From assembly GCF_020554845.1 (NCBI RefSeq), contig NZ_JAJCIA010000001.1, positions 62,001-126,000 of the forward strand: 64,000 nt of DNA, written 5' to 3'. The notes under the pieces are model-generated. The model was not told where the DNA came from, ran no database searches, and was given only the letters and a program-made list of their open reading frames with translations. Positions 1 through 9,704 of the stretch are shown piece after piece (the first letter of the stretch is position 1; every line of letters starts with the position of its first letter). The translations under genes were made by a program, and so were the position numbers. The stretch is from Blautia faecis (GTDB lineage: Bacteria > Bacillota > Clostridia > Lachnospirales > Lachnospiraceae).

Positions 1-371
1 CTTATAAAGCATCCTCGCCGAAACGCGGCGATATTATTGTATTCCGCACAAATGCAAGTGATGATGCGGCTCTTCATATCCGCCGTGTGATCGGACTTCC
101 AGGTGAGACGATTCAGATCGTGAATGGAAGAATTCTGATCAATGGAGAGACATATAAAGAAGGCAAAGATTTTCCCACGATCAACAATCCGGGAATGGCA
201 GCCAATGCCATTACACTGGAAGCGGGAGAGTACTTTGTCCTGGGCGATAACCGTAATAACAGCGAAGACAGCCGTTATGGCGATATCGGACGAGTGAATA
301 AGAAATATATAACTGGTAAGCTCTGGTTCCAGATATCCCCGAAGAAAGACATAGGGCCGTTGAATAATTAA
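1..371 (+). CDS. lepB: Type I signal peptidase, C-terminal part (cut by window edge)
   Basis: The gene enters from the left edge, so its membrane anchor and catalytic serine are not seen. The visible part has the family boxes in order: RGDIIVF, then IRRVIGLPGE, then GDNRNNSEDSR, then a short basic end. Signal peptidases of this family are membrane-anchored serine/lysine proteases that cleave signal peptides outside the cytoplasmic membrane. One thing is odd: the catalytic lysine normally stands just before RVIGLPG (as in IKRVIGLPG), and here that place is arginine (codons CGC CGT at about 76-81). Family assignment is secure; activity is uncertain. No neighbour upstream can be judged. Confidence 0.85.
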   Translation, partial: YKASSPKRGDIIVFRTNASDDAALHIRRVIGLPGETIQIVNGRILINGETYKEGKDFPTINNPGMAANAITLEAGEYFVLGDNRNNSEDSRYGDIGRVNKKYITGKLWFQISPKKDIGPLNN

Positions 372-472
372 ACTGTGAGACTTTTATAAAAAATATGTGA
401 TTGTTCAGCACGTTCGCGGTTACACGCTTTGTGGAACGGTATCTGCTGAACAGCTGTAAGAATGAGGTAAAT

Positions 473-1327
473 ATGAACGTACAATGGTATCCTGGTCATA
501 TGACCAAAGCGAAAAGACAGATGCAGGAGGACATTAAGCTGATCGACCTGATCATTGAGCTTGTGGACTCCAGAGTTCCCCTTGCAAGCCGGAATCCGGA
601 TATTGACGAGCTTGGGAAAAATAAAGCAAGGCTGATTCTTTTGAATAAATCAGACCTTGGAGATGAACGCCAGAATGAAGCATGGAAAGCTTATTTTCAG
701 GGGAATGGGTTCTATGTGGTAAAAGTAGATTCCCGTAGCGGCTCTGGTATGAAAGCAATTCAGGCGGCTATTCAGGAAGCCTGCAAGGAGAAAACGGAGA
801 GGGACAGAAGAAGAGGAATCAAAAACCGCCCGATCCGTGCTATGGTAGTAGGAATTCCTAACGTTGGTAAGTCTACTTTTATCAATACTTTTGCTGGAAG
901 AGCATGCGCCAAGACGGGAAACAAGCCAGGTGTAACCAAGGGCAAACAGTGGATCCGCCTGAATAAGAATGTGGAGCTTCTGGATACTCCTGGGATTCTC
1001 TGGCCCAAGTTTGAAGATGAGGCAGTGGGAATGCGCCTTGCCTATATTGGTTCTATCAAGGACGATATACTGAATATGGAGGAGCTTTCCCTTACGCTTA
1101 TTGATTTCCTTCGGGAAAAATATTCTGGTGCATTGGAGAAACGCTATCAGATCCAGGAGGAAGGCACAGCTGTGCAGATATTAGAAGCAATCGCGCGTTC
1201 CAGAGGATGTCTGAAGAAGGGGGAGGAGCTGGACTATGCCAAGGCCTCTCTGATTCTGTTCGATGACTTCCGCTCTGGAAAGATTGGAAAAATTACTTTG
1301 GAGTGGGTGCCGGAAGAAGGTAAATAA
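473..1327 (+). CDS. rbgA: Ribosome biogenesis GTPase RbgA (YlqF)
   Basis: 284 residues. The G motifs are circularly permuted as in the YlqF/YawG family: NKSD (G4) at about residue 60 and SRSG (G5) come before the P-loop GIPNVGKST and the DTPG (G3). The protein opens with MNVQWYPGHMTKAKRQM, the usual start of RbgA, so I use the ATG at 473 and not the longer in-frame opening at 401. In Bacillus this GTPase completes 50S subunit assembly. It is followed at one base spacing by rnhB, the same pair as in many Firmicutes, so the two are almost surely co-transcribed. Confidence 0.95.
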   Translation: MNVQWYPGHMTKAKRQMQEDIKLIDLIIELVDSRVPLASRNPDIDELGKNKARLILLNKSDLGDERQNEAWKAYFQGNGFYVVKVDSRSGSGMKAIQAAIQEACKEKTERDRRRGIKNRPIRAMVVGIPNVGKSTFINTFAGRACAKTGNKPGVTKGKQWIRLNKNVELLDTPGILWPKFEDEAVGMRLAYIGSIKDDILNMEELSLTLIDFLREKYSGALEKRYQIQEEGTAVQILEAIARSRGCLKKGEELDYAKASLILFDDFRSGKIGKITLEWVPEEGK

Positions 1328-1328
1328 T

Positions 1329-2087
1329 ATGCAGAAAATCGGAGAAATAAAGTGTGAAATCCAGGCTGCTGAACCGGGAGAATATGCCACTCTTTTTGAA
1401 AAATACAAAGAGGATACAAGAAGTGGAGTCAGGAAGCTTCTGGAGCAGCTTCATAAGAAAGAAGAGGCTTACCAGAAGGAACTTCTGCGCACAGAAAAGA
1501 TGAAGGAATTTGAGCGCAAATACGAAGATTTGGGCTATGTGTGCGGAATTGATGAAGTTGGAAGAGGCCCGCTGGCAGGTCCTGTTGTAGCGGGGGCTGT
1601 TATTTTGCCAAGAGACTGCAAAATCCTGTATCTGAATGATTCCAAACAGTTGAGCGCTAAAAAAAGGGATGAATTGTATGATGTGATCATGGAGAATGCG
1701 GTAGCTGTTGGAATCGGAATGGCAAGTCCCCGGAGAATTGATGAGATCAATATTCTTCAGGCTACCTATGAGGCAATGCGTGAGGCTGTCAGCAAGCTGG
1801 AGCCGGTGCCGCAGATTCTTCTCAATGACGCAGTAACCATTCCCGACGTGACTATACCTCAGGTGCCGATCATAAAAGGGGATGCCAAGAGTATTTCCAT
1901 TGCAGCTGCCAGCATTGTAGCTAAGGTCACAAGAGACCGGATGATGGTAGAGTACGATAAAGTGATGCCGGAATATGGCTTTGCCTCAAATAAGGGGTAT
2001 GGAGCTGCAGCACATATTGAAGCCTTGAAAAAATATGGTCCAAGTCCGATTCACAGGGCAACTTTTATAAAGAATTTTATAGGATAA
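1329..2087 (+). CDS. rnhB: Ribonuclease HII
   Basis: 252 residues. It carries the RNase HII signature GIDEVGRGPLAGPVVAGA (catalytic Asp-Glu), NDSKQLSAKKRDEL and ASIVAKVTRD. RNase HII cuts the RNA strand of RNA/DNA hybrids and starts removal of single ribonucleotides from DNA. About 70 residues precede the catalytic domain, charged and probably helical, as in other Firmicutes RnhB proteins. The start at 1329 follows the rbgA stop by one base, and the ribosome site lies in the end of rbgA (GGAAGAAGG). It ends before yraN, which is its usual neighbour. Confidence 0.95.
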   Translation: MQKIGEIKCEIQAAEPGEYATLFEKYKEDTRSGVRKLLEQLHKKEEAYQKELLRTEKMKEFERKYEDLGYVCGIDEVGRGPLAGPVVAGAVILPRDCKILYLNDSKQLSAKKRDELYDVIMENAVAVGIGMASPRRIDEINILQATYEAMREAVSKLEPVPQILLNDAVTIPDVTIPQVPIIKGDAKSISIAAASIVAKVTRDRMMVEYDKVMPEYGFASNKGYGAAAHIEALKKYGPSPIHRATFIKNFIG

Positions 2088-2183
2088 TGTGAAATTTTGA
2101 AAAGGCTGATGGTCCGGATATGAATATGTTTTGCGGTTATGAATACAAAAGATACCTACACAGAAGTATATATGGGAGTTTTT

Positions 2184-2546
2184 ATGCAGAAAAACAAGCG
2201 AAAAGTAGGTGCTTTTTATGAAGAAATCGCTGCAGATTATCTGGTTTCCCAGGGCGTGATGATTCTGGAGCGAAATTACAGGAACTGGCTGGGGGAAATC
2301 GACCTGATCGGAATGACTGCTGATGGATGGTTGATTTTTGTGGAGGTTAAGTACAGAAGTTCGGAACGCTCAGGAAGTCCGCTGGCAGCAGTGAACGGCA
2401 GAAAGCAGCTGGTGATTTCCAAGGTGGCAGTGGAATATTTGAAGAATCATTACAGAAGCATGGATGTGAGATGCAGGTTTGATGTGGTGGGAATCAACGG
2501 CGATAAGATCTGTTGGATAAAAAATGCCTTTGATTTCTGTCAGTGA
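2184..2546 (+). CDS. YraN/UPF0102 family nuclease-like protein
   Basis: 120 residues, the usual family length. Recognisable features are the opening KRKVGAFYEEIAADYL, the GEIDLIG motif and FVEVKYR, which together form the Asp/Glu-x-Lys core of the Holliday-junction-resolvase-like (PD-(D/E)XK) fold. The function of the family is not settled; DNA processing is inferred from the fold. I chose the ATG at 2184 because GGGAG stands 6 bases upstream and the preceding residues do not resemble the family. It lies downstream of rnhB, as in many bacteria. Confidence 0.88.
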   Translation: MQKNKRKVGAFYEEIAADYLVSQGVMILERNYRNWLGEIDLIGMTADGWLIFVEVKYRSSERSGSPLAAVNGRKQLVISKVAVEYLKNHYRSMDVRCRFDVVGINGDKICWIKNAFDFCQ

Positions 2547-2549
2547 GCC

Positions 2550-2711
2550 AGAGCCTGTTTGAAAAAATATTCCTGCAATCTGTATGCCCCACTTTGCGGT
2601 ATACTATGCCAGAATTCTGTTGACGTAGCCCGCTGCGGCGCTCTTATCCGGACAAAATCTCCCACAAATTGTGACGCACATCTTGCAGAAAGCCTTTTTC
2701 AAACACGCTCT
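2550..2711. repeat. Miniature inverted-repeat element (about 162 bp)
   Basis: AGAGCCTGTTTGAAAAA at 2550-2566 faces TTTTTCAAACACGCTCT at 2695-2711, a 17-base inverted repeat with one mismatch. The inside (GC-rich stretch CCCGCTGCGGCGCTC) has no ORF of its own. The size, ends and position directly after a stop codon fit a non-autonomous MITE. No target duplication is clear. Confidence 0.6.
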
Positions 2712-2772
2712 AGAGAATGAATTCTTAACAGGTTCGAGAAGAACTGTGAGATCAGAAGAAGAGGAGAATCAG

Positions 2773-3630
2773 ATGAAGATTAAATGGCATAACGAAAATA
2801 AACTTCATATGCAAGTAAAAGAAAATAATGGAGTCACCTATCTTACTTATCCCTCTTTTGAACAGTTCCCGGATATTGTGCATTGTTTCAGTACAAGACT
2901 TGGCGGTGTAAGCCAGGGGATTTTCTCATCTATGAATCTTAGCTTTACAAGAGGTGATGAGGAAAACGCGGTAAAAGACAATTATCGCAGACTTAGTGCA
3001 GCGGTAGGCTTTTCTTTGGAAGATATTGTCACATCTGATCAGACACACACTACAAACGTGCAGCTGGTGGGGGCAGAAGACAGGGGGAAAGGTGTAACGC
3101 GTCCAAGAACATATAAAGATGTGGATGGAATGATCACCAATGTTCCAGGTGTTGTTTTATGCACCTTTTATGCAGATTGTGTGCCGCTGTATTTCGTAGA
3201 TCCGGTTCACAAAGCCGTGGGCTTGGCTCATTCCGGATGGCGCGGGACAGTTGGGAAAATCGGTAAGGTGACTATAGAGAAAATGGCAGAGCAGTTTGGC
3301 TCAGATCCGGAGGAGATTTTTACGGCAATTGGTCCCTCTATCTGTCAGGATTGCTATGAAGTAAGCGAAGATGTGATTCTGGAATTTCAGAAAGCTTTTG
3401 AAGAGAAGTACTGGGAAAAGCTTTTTTATAAAAAGAAGAATGGTAAGTACCAGCTGAATCTTTGGGAAGCAAACCACATTATTTTTCTGGAGGCAGGAAT
3501 AAAAGAAGATCATATTTCCGTGCCTGGAATTTGCACCTGCTGCAATCCGGAATTCCTCTTTTCCCACAGGGCATCCCATGGAAGGAGAGGAAATCTGGCA
3601 GCTTTTCTGGGCATTCGTCGGGAAAAATAA
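2773..3630 (+). CDS. pgeF: Purine nucleoside phosphorylase / laccase-domain protein PgeF (YfiH/YlmD family)
   Basis: 285 residues. The family pattern is clear: HCFSTRLGGVS near residue 38, FYADCVPL, AHSGWRGTVGKI (zinc histidine), and CTCCNPEFLFSHR near the end. These proteins form dimers with a Zn/Cys-His site and have been shown to act on adenosine and other purine nucleosides, and in proteobacteria to edit peptidoglycan precursors. The start at 2773 follows GAAGAGGAG; the longer opening would run through the upstream repeat element. It ends just before a bidirectional terminator shared with the convergent prs gene. Confidence 0.92.
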   Translation: MKIKWHNENKLHMQVKENNGVTYLTYPSFEQFPDIVHCFSTRLGGVSQGIFSSMNLSFTRGDEENAVKDNYRRLSAAVGFSLEDIVTSDQTHTTNVQLVGAEDRGKGVTRPRTYKDVDGMITNVPGVVLCTFYADCVPLYFVDPVHKAVGLAHSGWRGTVGKIGKVTIEKMAEQFGSDPEEIFTAIGPSICQDCYEVSEDVILEFQKAFEEKYWEKLFYKKKNGKYQLNLWEANHIIFLEAGIKEDHISVPGICTCCNPEFLFSHRASHGRRGNLAAFLGIRREK

Positions 3631-3686
3631 TGTTACAGACAAGTGCAGATGCGTTTTACTGCCCATGTAAATAAGTAAATATAAAG

Positions 3687-3726
3687 AAGCCCTGTACCAC
3701 AAACGAGATAATGTGGAACAGGGCTT
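3687..3726. terminator. Bidirectional intrinsic terminator between pgeF and prs
   Basis: AAGCCCTGT/CCACA pairs with TGTGG/ACAGGGCTT around the loop AACGAGATAA. T-rich tracts follow on both strands, so it can serve both convergent genes. Confidence 0.85.
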
Positions 3727-3743
3727 TGTTTGTTTATTGTCTA

Positions 3744-4913
3744 TTACTGATTTACACGCTTCATCAGATCCATGATCTTCTCATTGCTGGAACGAACCTT
3801 CTCAACAGAAACATCGTGGTTGATGATATCCATAATACTTGCAAGATATTTGCTCATATTTGCTTCCACATAGTAAGGTCTGGTAAGAAGCTCCGGAATA
3901 CGGTAGTTCAGGTTGGTTGTGATAACCTTGTCAATCCAGCCTTTCTCATAGTAAGCGTCAAATTTATCCATACCTTCTGTAAACAGACCGTAAGTAGTGC
4001 AGATGAATACACGGTTGGCGTGACGTTCTTTGATCTGTTTGGCAACGTCAAGCATACTTTCTCCAGAAGAAATCATGTCGTCGATGATAACAACGTCTTT
4101 ACCTTCTACAGAGTCGCCAAGGAACTCATGAGCTACGATGGGGTTCTTGCCATTTACCACTGTGGAATAATCACGTCTCTTATAGAACATGCCCATATCA
4201 ACGCCCAGAATATTGGAAAAATATACGGCTCTGGACATAGCACCCTCATCCGGACTGATGATCATGAGATGATCATTGTCAACCTGGAAATTGTCAACGT
4301 TCTTTATCAGAGCTTTCAGGAACTGATAGGTTGGGAAAAAGTTGTCAAAACCATTTAACGGAATGGAGTTCTGCACACGCGGGTCATGAGCATCAAACGT
4401 GATGATATTGGATACGCCCATATCACTTAATTCACGAAGTGCCAGTGCGCAGTCAAGAGATTCTCTCTTCTTACGTCTGTGCTGACGGCCTTCATAAAGG
4501 AATGGCATGATTACATTGATACGATGTGCCTTACCTGTAGCTGCGGAAATAATTCTCTTCAGATCCTGAAAATGGTTATCCGGAGACATGTGGTTCTCGT
4601 GACCGCAGACAGTGTATGTGGAACTGTAGTTGGTAACGTCTACCATAATGTAAAGGTCGGTTCCTCGGACAGATTCCTTAATGATTCCCTTACCTTCACC
4701 GGTACCGAAACGCGGACATTCGCACTCCACGATAAAAGAGTCTTCGCTGTATCCCTGTGGAACATTGTCAAGGCCCTTCTTTTCTACAAGTTCCTTACGG
4801 AATTTTACCAGGTTTCTGTCTACCTCCTCTGCAAGTTCGCGGCAGCCCTCCAGCGCAGCGATACGAATAGGTGCGACAGGCATAGATTTCTCAAGCAATT
4901 CTATGTTCGGCAT
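3744..4913 (-). CDS. prs: Ribose-phosphate pyrophosphokinase (long form)
   Basis: 389 residues, longer than the usual 310-320. The PRPP-binding loop DVVIIDDMISSGESM and the RRRKKRESLD segment after the flexible-loop region are present, so this is a phosphoribosylpyrophosphate synthase making PRPP from ribose 5-phosphate and ATP for purine, pyrimidine, His and NAD synthesis. The extra length is spread through the N-terminal half and the tail, as in other Lachnospiraceae homologues that I recognise. The ATG at 4913 has AGGAGG 8 bases upstream. A good minus-strand promoter lies at 5009-5037. Confidence 0.93.
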   Translation of the reverse strand: MPNIELLEKSMPVAPIRIAALEGCRELAEEVDRNLVKFRKELVEKKGLDNVPQGYSEDSFIVECECPRFGTGEGKGIIKESVRGTDLYIMVDVTNYSSTYTVCGHENHMSPDNHFQDLKRIISAATGKAHRINVIMPFLYEGRQHRRKKRESLDCALALRELSDMGVSNIITFDAHDPRVQNSIPLNGFDNFFPTYQFLKALIKNVDNFQVDNDHLMIISPDEGAMSRAVYFSNILGVDMGMFYKRRDYSTVVNGKNPIVAHEFLGDSVEGKDVVIIDDMISSGESMLDVAKQIKERHANRVFICTTYGLFTEGMDKFDAYYEKGWIDKVITTNLNYRIPELLTRPYYVEANMSKYLASIMDIINHDVSVEKVRSSNEKIMDLMKRVNQ

Positions 4914-5008
4914 GATATTCCTCCTAAGTAGTATGCTAATTATCGATTCGATTATCTGCAAAAAAATGGGGACACATGTCCTTTACCTTTGCAGATCTCT
5001 TCTTTATA

Positions 5009-5037
5009 TTTATAACATTTGCCCTAAATGTCGTCAA
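5009..5037 (-). promoter_or_regulatory. Sigma-A type promoter for prs
   Basis: On the minus strand TTGACG (5037-5032) and TATAAA (5014-5009) are separated by 17 bases. The transcript would have a leader of about 90 bases containing the small palindrome GGACATGTGTCC followed by a T run, which could attenuate. Confidence 0.75.
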
Positions 5038-5098
5038 GGAATTTATTGATTTTTACTTGAAAAATTACCCGGACGTGAGCAGGAAATGAAAGTTTTTG

Positions 5099-5127
5099 TT
5101 GTGTTTTTCGGGAAAACTTGTTATATT
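5099..5127 (+). promoter_or_regulatory. Candidate promoter for the DUF512-der-plsY-gpsA run
   Basis: TTGTGT (5099-5104) and TATATT (5122-5127) with 17-base spacing, 160 bases before the DUF512 gene. The rest of the 370-base gap between prs and this gene holds the prs promoter and no convincing gene. Confidence 0.5.
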
Positions 5128-5286
5128 AAAAATAATGGCTTTATTATGCTGAGCCAGAGATGGACGATCTGTGATGTTGTATTCGGGTCTCTGAATCTTA
5201 AAATGTATTTGAAAAATGATTTTTCAAACAGATTCTGGAACAGAGCTGACGCGACAGATCGCATTTGACTTATAATGGAGATAAAT

Positions 5287-6672
5287 GTGAAGAAACAAAA
5301 TAAACACGTGATTGCAATTGTGCAGGATGGAAGTATCGCACAGGAACTGGAGCTTGTGCCGGGAGATATACTGCTCACTGTAAACGGTCAGCCTGTGGAA
5401 GATATATTTGACTACCGATATCTGATGAATGAAGAATTCGTTGTTCTGGAAGTGGAAAAGGCAAACGGAGAGATCTGGGAGCTGGAGGTGGAGAAGGAAT
5501 ATGAAGAAGACCTTGGGATTACCTTTGAGAAGGATCTGATGGATGATTATCGTTCCTGTTCCAATCACTGCATTTTCTGTTTTATTGACCAGATGCCGCC
5601 TGGAATGAGAGATACTCTTTATTTTAAAGATGATGATTCCAGATTGTCCTTCATACAGGGAAATTATGTGACCCTGACCAATATGAGTGATCATGATATA
5701 GACCGGATCATCCGGTACCATCTGGAGCCCATTAATATTTCCATCCAGACCATGAATCCGGAACTGAGATGTAAAATGCTCCATAACCGCTTCGCCGGGG
5801 ATGCATTGAAGAAGCTTCAGAAACTGTATGATGCAGGAATCACTATGAATGGGCAGATTGTTTTGTGCAAAGGAGTTAATGACGGTAAGGAACTGGATGA
5901 CAGTATTCGCAAGATGTCTGCCTATGCACCAGTACTTCAGAGCGTTTCAGTAGTTCCGGTTGGTCTGACTAAGTTCCGTGAGGGGCTGTATCCGATGGAA
6001 CAGTTTCAGAAGGAAGATGCATTAGAAGTTCTGGATATTATTCATTCCTGGCAGAAGAAAATGATGGACCAGTATGGCATTCATTTTATCCATGCTTCAG
6101 ATGAATGGTACATTCTGGCAGGGAAGGATCTGCCCCTGGAAGAGTCCTATGATGGCTATCTTCAGCTGGAAAACGGTGTGGGAATGCTTCGGCTCCTTGG
6201 CGAAGAAGTGAAAGAAGCTGTTGCAGGCAGGACAGGAGATGACCGAAGGATAAAGGCTGTCAGTGCTACAGGTGCTTTGGCGGCACCATTTATTAAGAAA
6301 TATATGGAGATGATCCATGAGAAATTTCCAAATGTAGAAGTGGATGTGATCTCCATAAGAAACGAATTTTTCGGAGAAACGATTACGGTGTCTGGTTTGA
6401 TCACGGGACAGGATCTGATCAGACAATTAAGCGGCAGAGACCTTGGAGAGAAGCTTTTGCTTCCCTGCAACATGCTGAAAAATGAAGAAGATGTTTTTCT
6501 GGATGATATTTCTGTGGAAGAGCTTTCCAGGAAACTGAATGTAGAAATTGTAATTGTGGATGAAGGTGGTTCAGACCTTGTGTCTGCAGTCCTTGATCCG
6601 ATTGAACATAAGAAACAGAAAAGGAGACAAATGTATGAGCAAACCGGTAGTAGCAATTGTGGGCAGGCCTAA
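5287..6672 (+). CDS. DUF512 family protein (PDZ plus radical-SAM-like domain)
   Basis: About 461 residues. The first 60 form a PDZ-like domain ([20 protein letters not shown]), followed by [18 protein letters not shown], a cysteine cluster resembling a radical-SAM site, and the DUF512 C-terminal domain. The family sits next to der in Clostridia; its reaction is not known to me. The GTG at 5287 has GGAG five bases upstream; the ATG at 5275 in the same frame is possible but lacks a ribosome site. The last 38 bases overlap the start of der, so translation is probably coupled. Confidence 0.85.
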   Translation: MKKQNKHVIAIVQDGSIAQELELVPGDILLTVNGQPVEDIFDYRYLMNEEFVVLEVEKANGEIWELEVEKEYEEDLGITFEKDLMDDYRSCSNHCIFCFIDQMPPGMRDTLYFKDDDSRLSFIQGNYVTLTNMSDHDIDRIIRYHLEPINISIQTMNPELRCKMLHNRFAGDALKKLQKLYDAGITMNGQIVLCKGVNDGKELDDSIRKMSAYAPVLQSVSVVPVGLTKFREGLYPMEQFQKEDALEVLDIIHSWQKKMMDQYGIHFIHASDEWYILAGKDLPLEESYDGYLQLENGVGMLRLLGEEVKEAVAGRTGDDRRIKAVSATGALAAPFIKKYMEMIHEKFPNVEVDVISIRNEFFGETITVSGLITGQDLIRQLSGRDLGEKLLLPCNMLKNEEDVFLDDISVEELSRKLNVEIVIVDEGGSDLVSAVLDPIEHKKQKRRQMYEQTGSSNCGQA

Positions 6673-7960
6673 TGTAGGAAAATCCACATTGTTTAATGTA
6701 CTGGCAGGGGATAAGATTTCCATTGTTAAAGATACGCCAGGTGTAACCAGAGACAGAATTTATGCAGATGTATCATGGCTGGATAATGATTTTACTATTA
6801 TTGACACAGGTGGTATTGAACCGGATAGCGGCGATGTGATTCTTTCTCAGATGAGGGAGCAGGCTCAGATCGCTATTGATACTGCGGATGTCATTATTTT
6901 TATTACAGATGTACATCAGGGACTTGTGGATTCTGATGCGAAAGTTGCAGATATGCTTCGCCGCAGCGGCAAACCAGTGGTACTTGCAGTGAATAAGGTG
7001 GACAGCATTCAGAAATATATGATGGATGTTTATGAATTTTATAATCTGGGAATCGGCGAGCCATTTGCCATTTCTGCAGCTAACCGTCAGGGACTTGGAG
7101 ATATGCTTGATGAGGTCGTAAAACATTTCCCGGAGGATACGGGAGAGGATGAGGATTCTGATATTCCGAAGATTGCTATTGTAGGTAAACCTAATGTTGG
7201 TAAGTCCTCTCTGATCAATAAGCTGCTGGGGGAAGACCGTGTAATCGTTTCAGATATTGCTGGAACCACTCGTGATGCAGTTGATACGAAGGTTACCTGG
7301 AACGAAAAAGATTATATTTTTATCGATACAGCCGGACTCCGCCGTAAAGCAAAAGTAAAAGAAGAAATTGAGCGCTTCAGTGTGATCCGTACTGTAACAG
7401 CTGTAGAACGTGCAGATGTTGTAGTTGTAATGATCGATGCATCAGAAGGCGTTACAGAGCAGGATGCAAAAATTGCCGGAATTGCCCATGAGAAAGGCAA
7501 GGGCGTGATCATTGCAGTGAATAAATGGGATGCTATTGAGAAAAATGACAAGACCATTTACAAACATACTAACCGTATTCGGGAGGTCCTTTCCTTTATG
7601 CCTTATGCAGAAATCGTGTTTATTTCTGCCCGAACAGGACTTCGGATTTCCAGAATGTTTGAGACACTGGATGCGGTAATTGAGAATCAAACTATGCGTA
7701 TCCAGACTGGTGTGCTTAATGAGATCCTTGCAGAAGCAGTTGCCATGCAGCAGCCGCCGTCTGACAGGGGCCGCCGTCTGAAAATTTTCTACATGACACA
7801 GGTTGCGGTAAAACCGCCTACATTCGTAATCTTTGTCAATGACAAAGAACTTATGCATTTTTCCTACACCAGATATCTGGAAAATAAAATCCGGGATGCC
7901 TTTGACTTTGGGGGCACACCGCTGAAATTTATTGTAAGAGAGCGCGGAGAGAAGGAATAA
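6635..7960 (+). CDS. der: Ribosome-associated GTPase Der (EngA)
   Basis: 441 residues with two tandem GTPase domains, the hallmark of Der: the first P-loop GRPNVGKST near residue 9 with DTGG and NKVD, the second GKPNVGKSS near residue 183 with DTAG and NKWD, then the C-terminal KH-like domain ending in [11 protein letters not shown]. Der acts in 50S subunit assembly. The start codon lies inside the end of the DUF512 gene, 5 bases after AAGGAGACAA. plsY begins 2 bases after the stop, so the genes form one operon. Confidence 0.97.
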   Translation: MSKPVVAIVGRPNVGKSTLFNVLAGDKISIVKDTPGVTRDRIYADVSWLDNDFTIIDTGGIEPDSGDVILSQMREQAQIAIDTADVIIFITDVHQGLVDSDAKVADMLRRSGKPVVLAVNKVDSIQKYMMDVYEFYNLGIGEPFAISAANRQGLGDMLDEVVKHFPEDTGEDEDSDIPKIAIVGKPNVGKSSLINKLLGEDRVIVSDIAGTTRDAVDTKVTWNEKDYIFIDTAGLRRKAKVKEEIERFSVIRTVTAVERADVVVVMIDASEGVTEQDAKIAGIAHEKGKGVIIAVNKWDAIEKNDKTIYKHTNRIREVLSFMPYAEIVFISARTGLRISRMFETLDAVIENQTMRIQTGVLNEILAEAVAMQQPPSDRGRRLKIFYMTQVAVKPPTFVIFVNDKELMHFSYTRYLENKIRDAFDFGGTPLKFIVRERGEKE

Positions 7961-7962
7961 AG

Positions 7963-8610
7963 ATGGAACGTATTATTTGTCTGGCTATTGGATATTTGTT
8001 TGGAATGTTTCAGACGTCATACATTATCGGAAAAATCCATCACATGGATATCCGTCAATATGGAAGCGGCAATGCAGGAACTACCAATGCCCTTCGTACT
8101 CTTGGAAAAAAAGCGGGGGCAATGACTCTTATTGGCGATATGCTTAAATGTGTGATTGCCATTCTGATCGTGGATGCAGTATTTAAGAATCGGTATCAGG
8201 AAATTCTTCCATTGCTTGGCATGTACACGGCAGCAGGCTGCGTGCTTGGACATAATTTTCCGTTTTATCTTGGATTCAGGGGCGGCAAGGGAATTGCAGC
8301 TTCTGCGGGAATGCTGCTGGCAATGGACTGGAGAGTATTTCTGATCTGCGCGGTGATCTTTATTGGGCTGGTAGCTATTACCCGCTATGTGTCATTGGGG
8401 TCAATGGCAGCATATGTAGGTGCGCTGATTTGTTTCATTGGGTTTGGCGCTGCGGGAAGTTATGGCATGGATTTCCCTCATACATTTGAGATGGATGTGA
8501 TCATGGGACTTATGACAGCACTTGCAATTTACAGACACAGGGCGAATATTTACCGCCTTTTAAATGGAACTGAGAATAAGCTTGGTGCAGCGAAAACTGC
8601 AGCCAAATAA
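7963..8610 (+). CDS. plsY: Glycerol-3-phosphate acyltransferase PlsY
   Basis: 215 residues, mostly hydrophobic with about five membrane segments. The conserved loops are visible: GSGNAGTTNALRTLGKKAG near residue 34, GHNFPFYLGFRGGKGIA near residue 88, and IYRHRANIYRL close to the end. PlsY transfers an acyl group from acyl-phosphate to glycerol 3-phosphate at the membrane, the first step of phospholipid synthesis. The neighbour gpsA makes its substrate, so the pairing is functional. AAGGAATAAAG gives the ribosome site. Confidence 0.96.
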   Translation: MERIICLAIGYLFGMFQTSYIIGKIHHMDIRQYGSGNAGTTNALRTLGKKAGAMTLIGDMLKCVIAILIVDAVFKNRYQEILPLLGMYTAAGCVLGHNFPFYLGFRGGKGIAASAGMLLAMDWRVFLICAVIFIGLVAITRYVSLGSMAAYVGALICFIGFGAAGSYGMDFPHTFEMDVIMGLMTALAIYRHRANIYRLLNGTENKLGAAKTAAK

Positions 8611-8624
8611 GATGAGGTGATAAA

Positions 8625-9629
8625 ATGGCAAAAATCAGCGTAATGGGAACCGGAAGCTGGGGAACAGCACTTGCAATACTGCTTCACAACAATGGTCATC
8701 AGGTTATGTTGTGGTCTGCACATCCGGAAAAGGCAGCCAGTCTGAATCAGACCCGGGAGGATCCGAAAAAGCTTCCCGGAATTAAAATTCCGGATGGAAT
8801 TGTGATAACCGGTGATGAAAAGACAGCTTTGGATTCACCAGATATAGTTGTATTTGCCTCACCATCTGCTTATATGCGTGCTATCAGCAAACGACTTTCC
8901 CCATTGATTCGACGGGGACAGATTATTGTAAATGTGGCGAAAGGTGTAGAAGAAAATACGCTTATGCCTGTGTGTGATATTATTAAAGAAGAGATTCCTC
9001 AGGCAGATGTTTGTGTGCTTTCAGGACCAAGCCATGCGGAAGAAGTAAGCCGCGGACTCCCTACTACGTGTGTAGTCAGTGCCCGCAAAAAAGAGACCGC
9101 TGAATATCTCCAGGGCCTTTTTATGAGCCCTGTTTTCCGGGTGTATACGACACCGGATATGCTGGGGGTAGAGCTTGGCGGTGCCCTTAAGAATGTAATC
9201 GCCCTGGCAGCAGGGACTGCTGATGGCTTAGGGTATGGAGATAATACAAAGGCTGCTTTGATCACAAGAGGAATAGCAGAGATGGCGCGGCTTGGTGTCA
9301 AGATGGGCGCTAAATTGGAGACTTTTGCCGGCCTTTCCGGAATTGGTGATCTGATTGTTACCTGTGCCAGTGTGCACAGCCGAAACAGACGCGCCGGCTA
9401 TCTGATGGGACAGGGTTACACCATGAAGCAGGCTATGGATGAAGTGCAGATGGTTGTGGAGGGCGTTTATTCCGCAAAGGCAGCCAAAGCGCTGGCTGAG
9501 AAATATAATGTGGAAATGCCGATCATTATGGAAGTAAATAAGCTTCTGTTTGAAAACAAGCCTGCATCTGAAGCTGTGAAAGACCTGATGCAGAGAGAGA
9601 AACAGGGAGAAATTTCCTGGGAACTGTGA
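8625..9629 (+). CDS. gpsA: Glycerol-3-phosphate dehydrogenase [NAD(P)+]
   Basis: 334 residues, normal for the family. The N-terminal Rossmann motif is GTGSWGTALA, followed by LSGPSHAEEV, the catalytic lysine region GALKNVIALAAG, and GLSGIGDLIVTC. It reduces dihydroxyacetone phosphate to sn-glycerol 3-phosphate for PlsY. It is the last gene of the der-plsY-gpsA run. In many Firmicutes spoIVA follows closely; here spoIVA is 27 kb away beyond the acetogenesis locus. Confidence 0.97.
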   Translation: MAKISVMGTGSWGTALAILLHNNGHQVMLWSAHPEKAASLNQTREDPKKLPGIKIPDGIVITGDEKTALDSPDIVVFASPSAYMRAISKRLSPLIRRGQIIVNVAKGVEENTLMPVCDIIKEEIPQADVCVLSGPSHAEEVSRGLPTTCVVSARKKETAEYLQGLFMSPVFRVYTTPDMLGVELGGALKNVIALAAGTADGLGYGDNTKAALITRGIAEMARLGVKMGAKLETFAGLSGIGDLIVTCASVHSRNRRAGYLMGQGYTMKQAMDEVQMVVEGVYSAKAAKALAEKYNVEMPIIMEVNKLLFENKPASEAVKDLMQREKQGEISWEL

Positions 9630-9704
9630 ATGCTATATTCAGCAAATAAGCTGTTGCAAAATATAAAATACAGAAAATATAACTGAAAGAATAGAACCGC
9701 AAAA

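Noticed and set aside
3711..4358. Long plus-strand open frame opposite prs
   Set aside because: It is the shadow of the prs gene on the other strand: no ribosome site and no protein-like pattern.
5271..5276. Perfect TATAAT directly before the DUF512 gene
   Set aside because: Transcription from it would start within a few bases of the start codon and remove the ribosome site; no good -35 at 17 bases.
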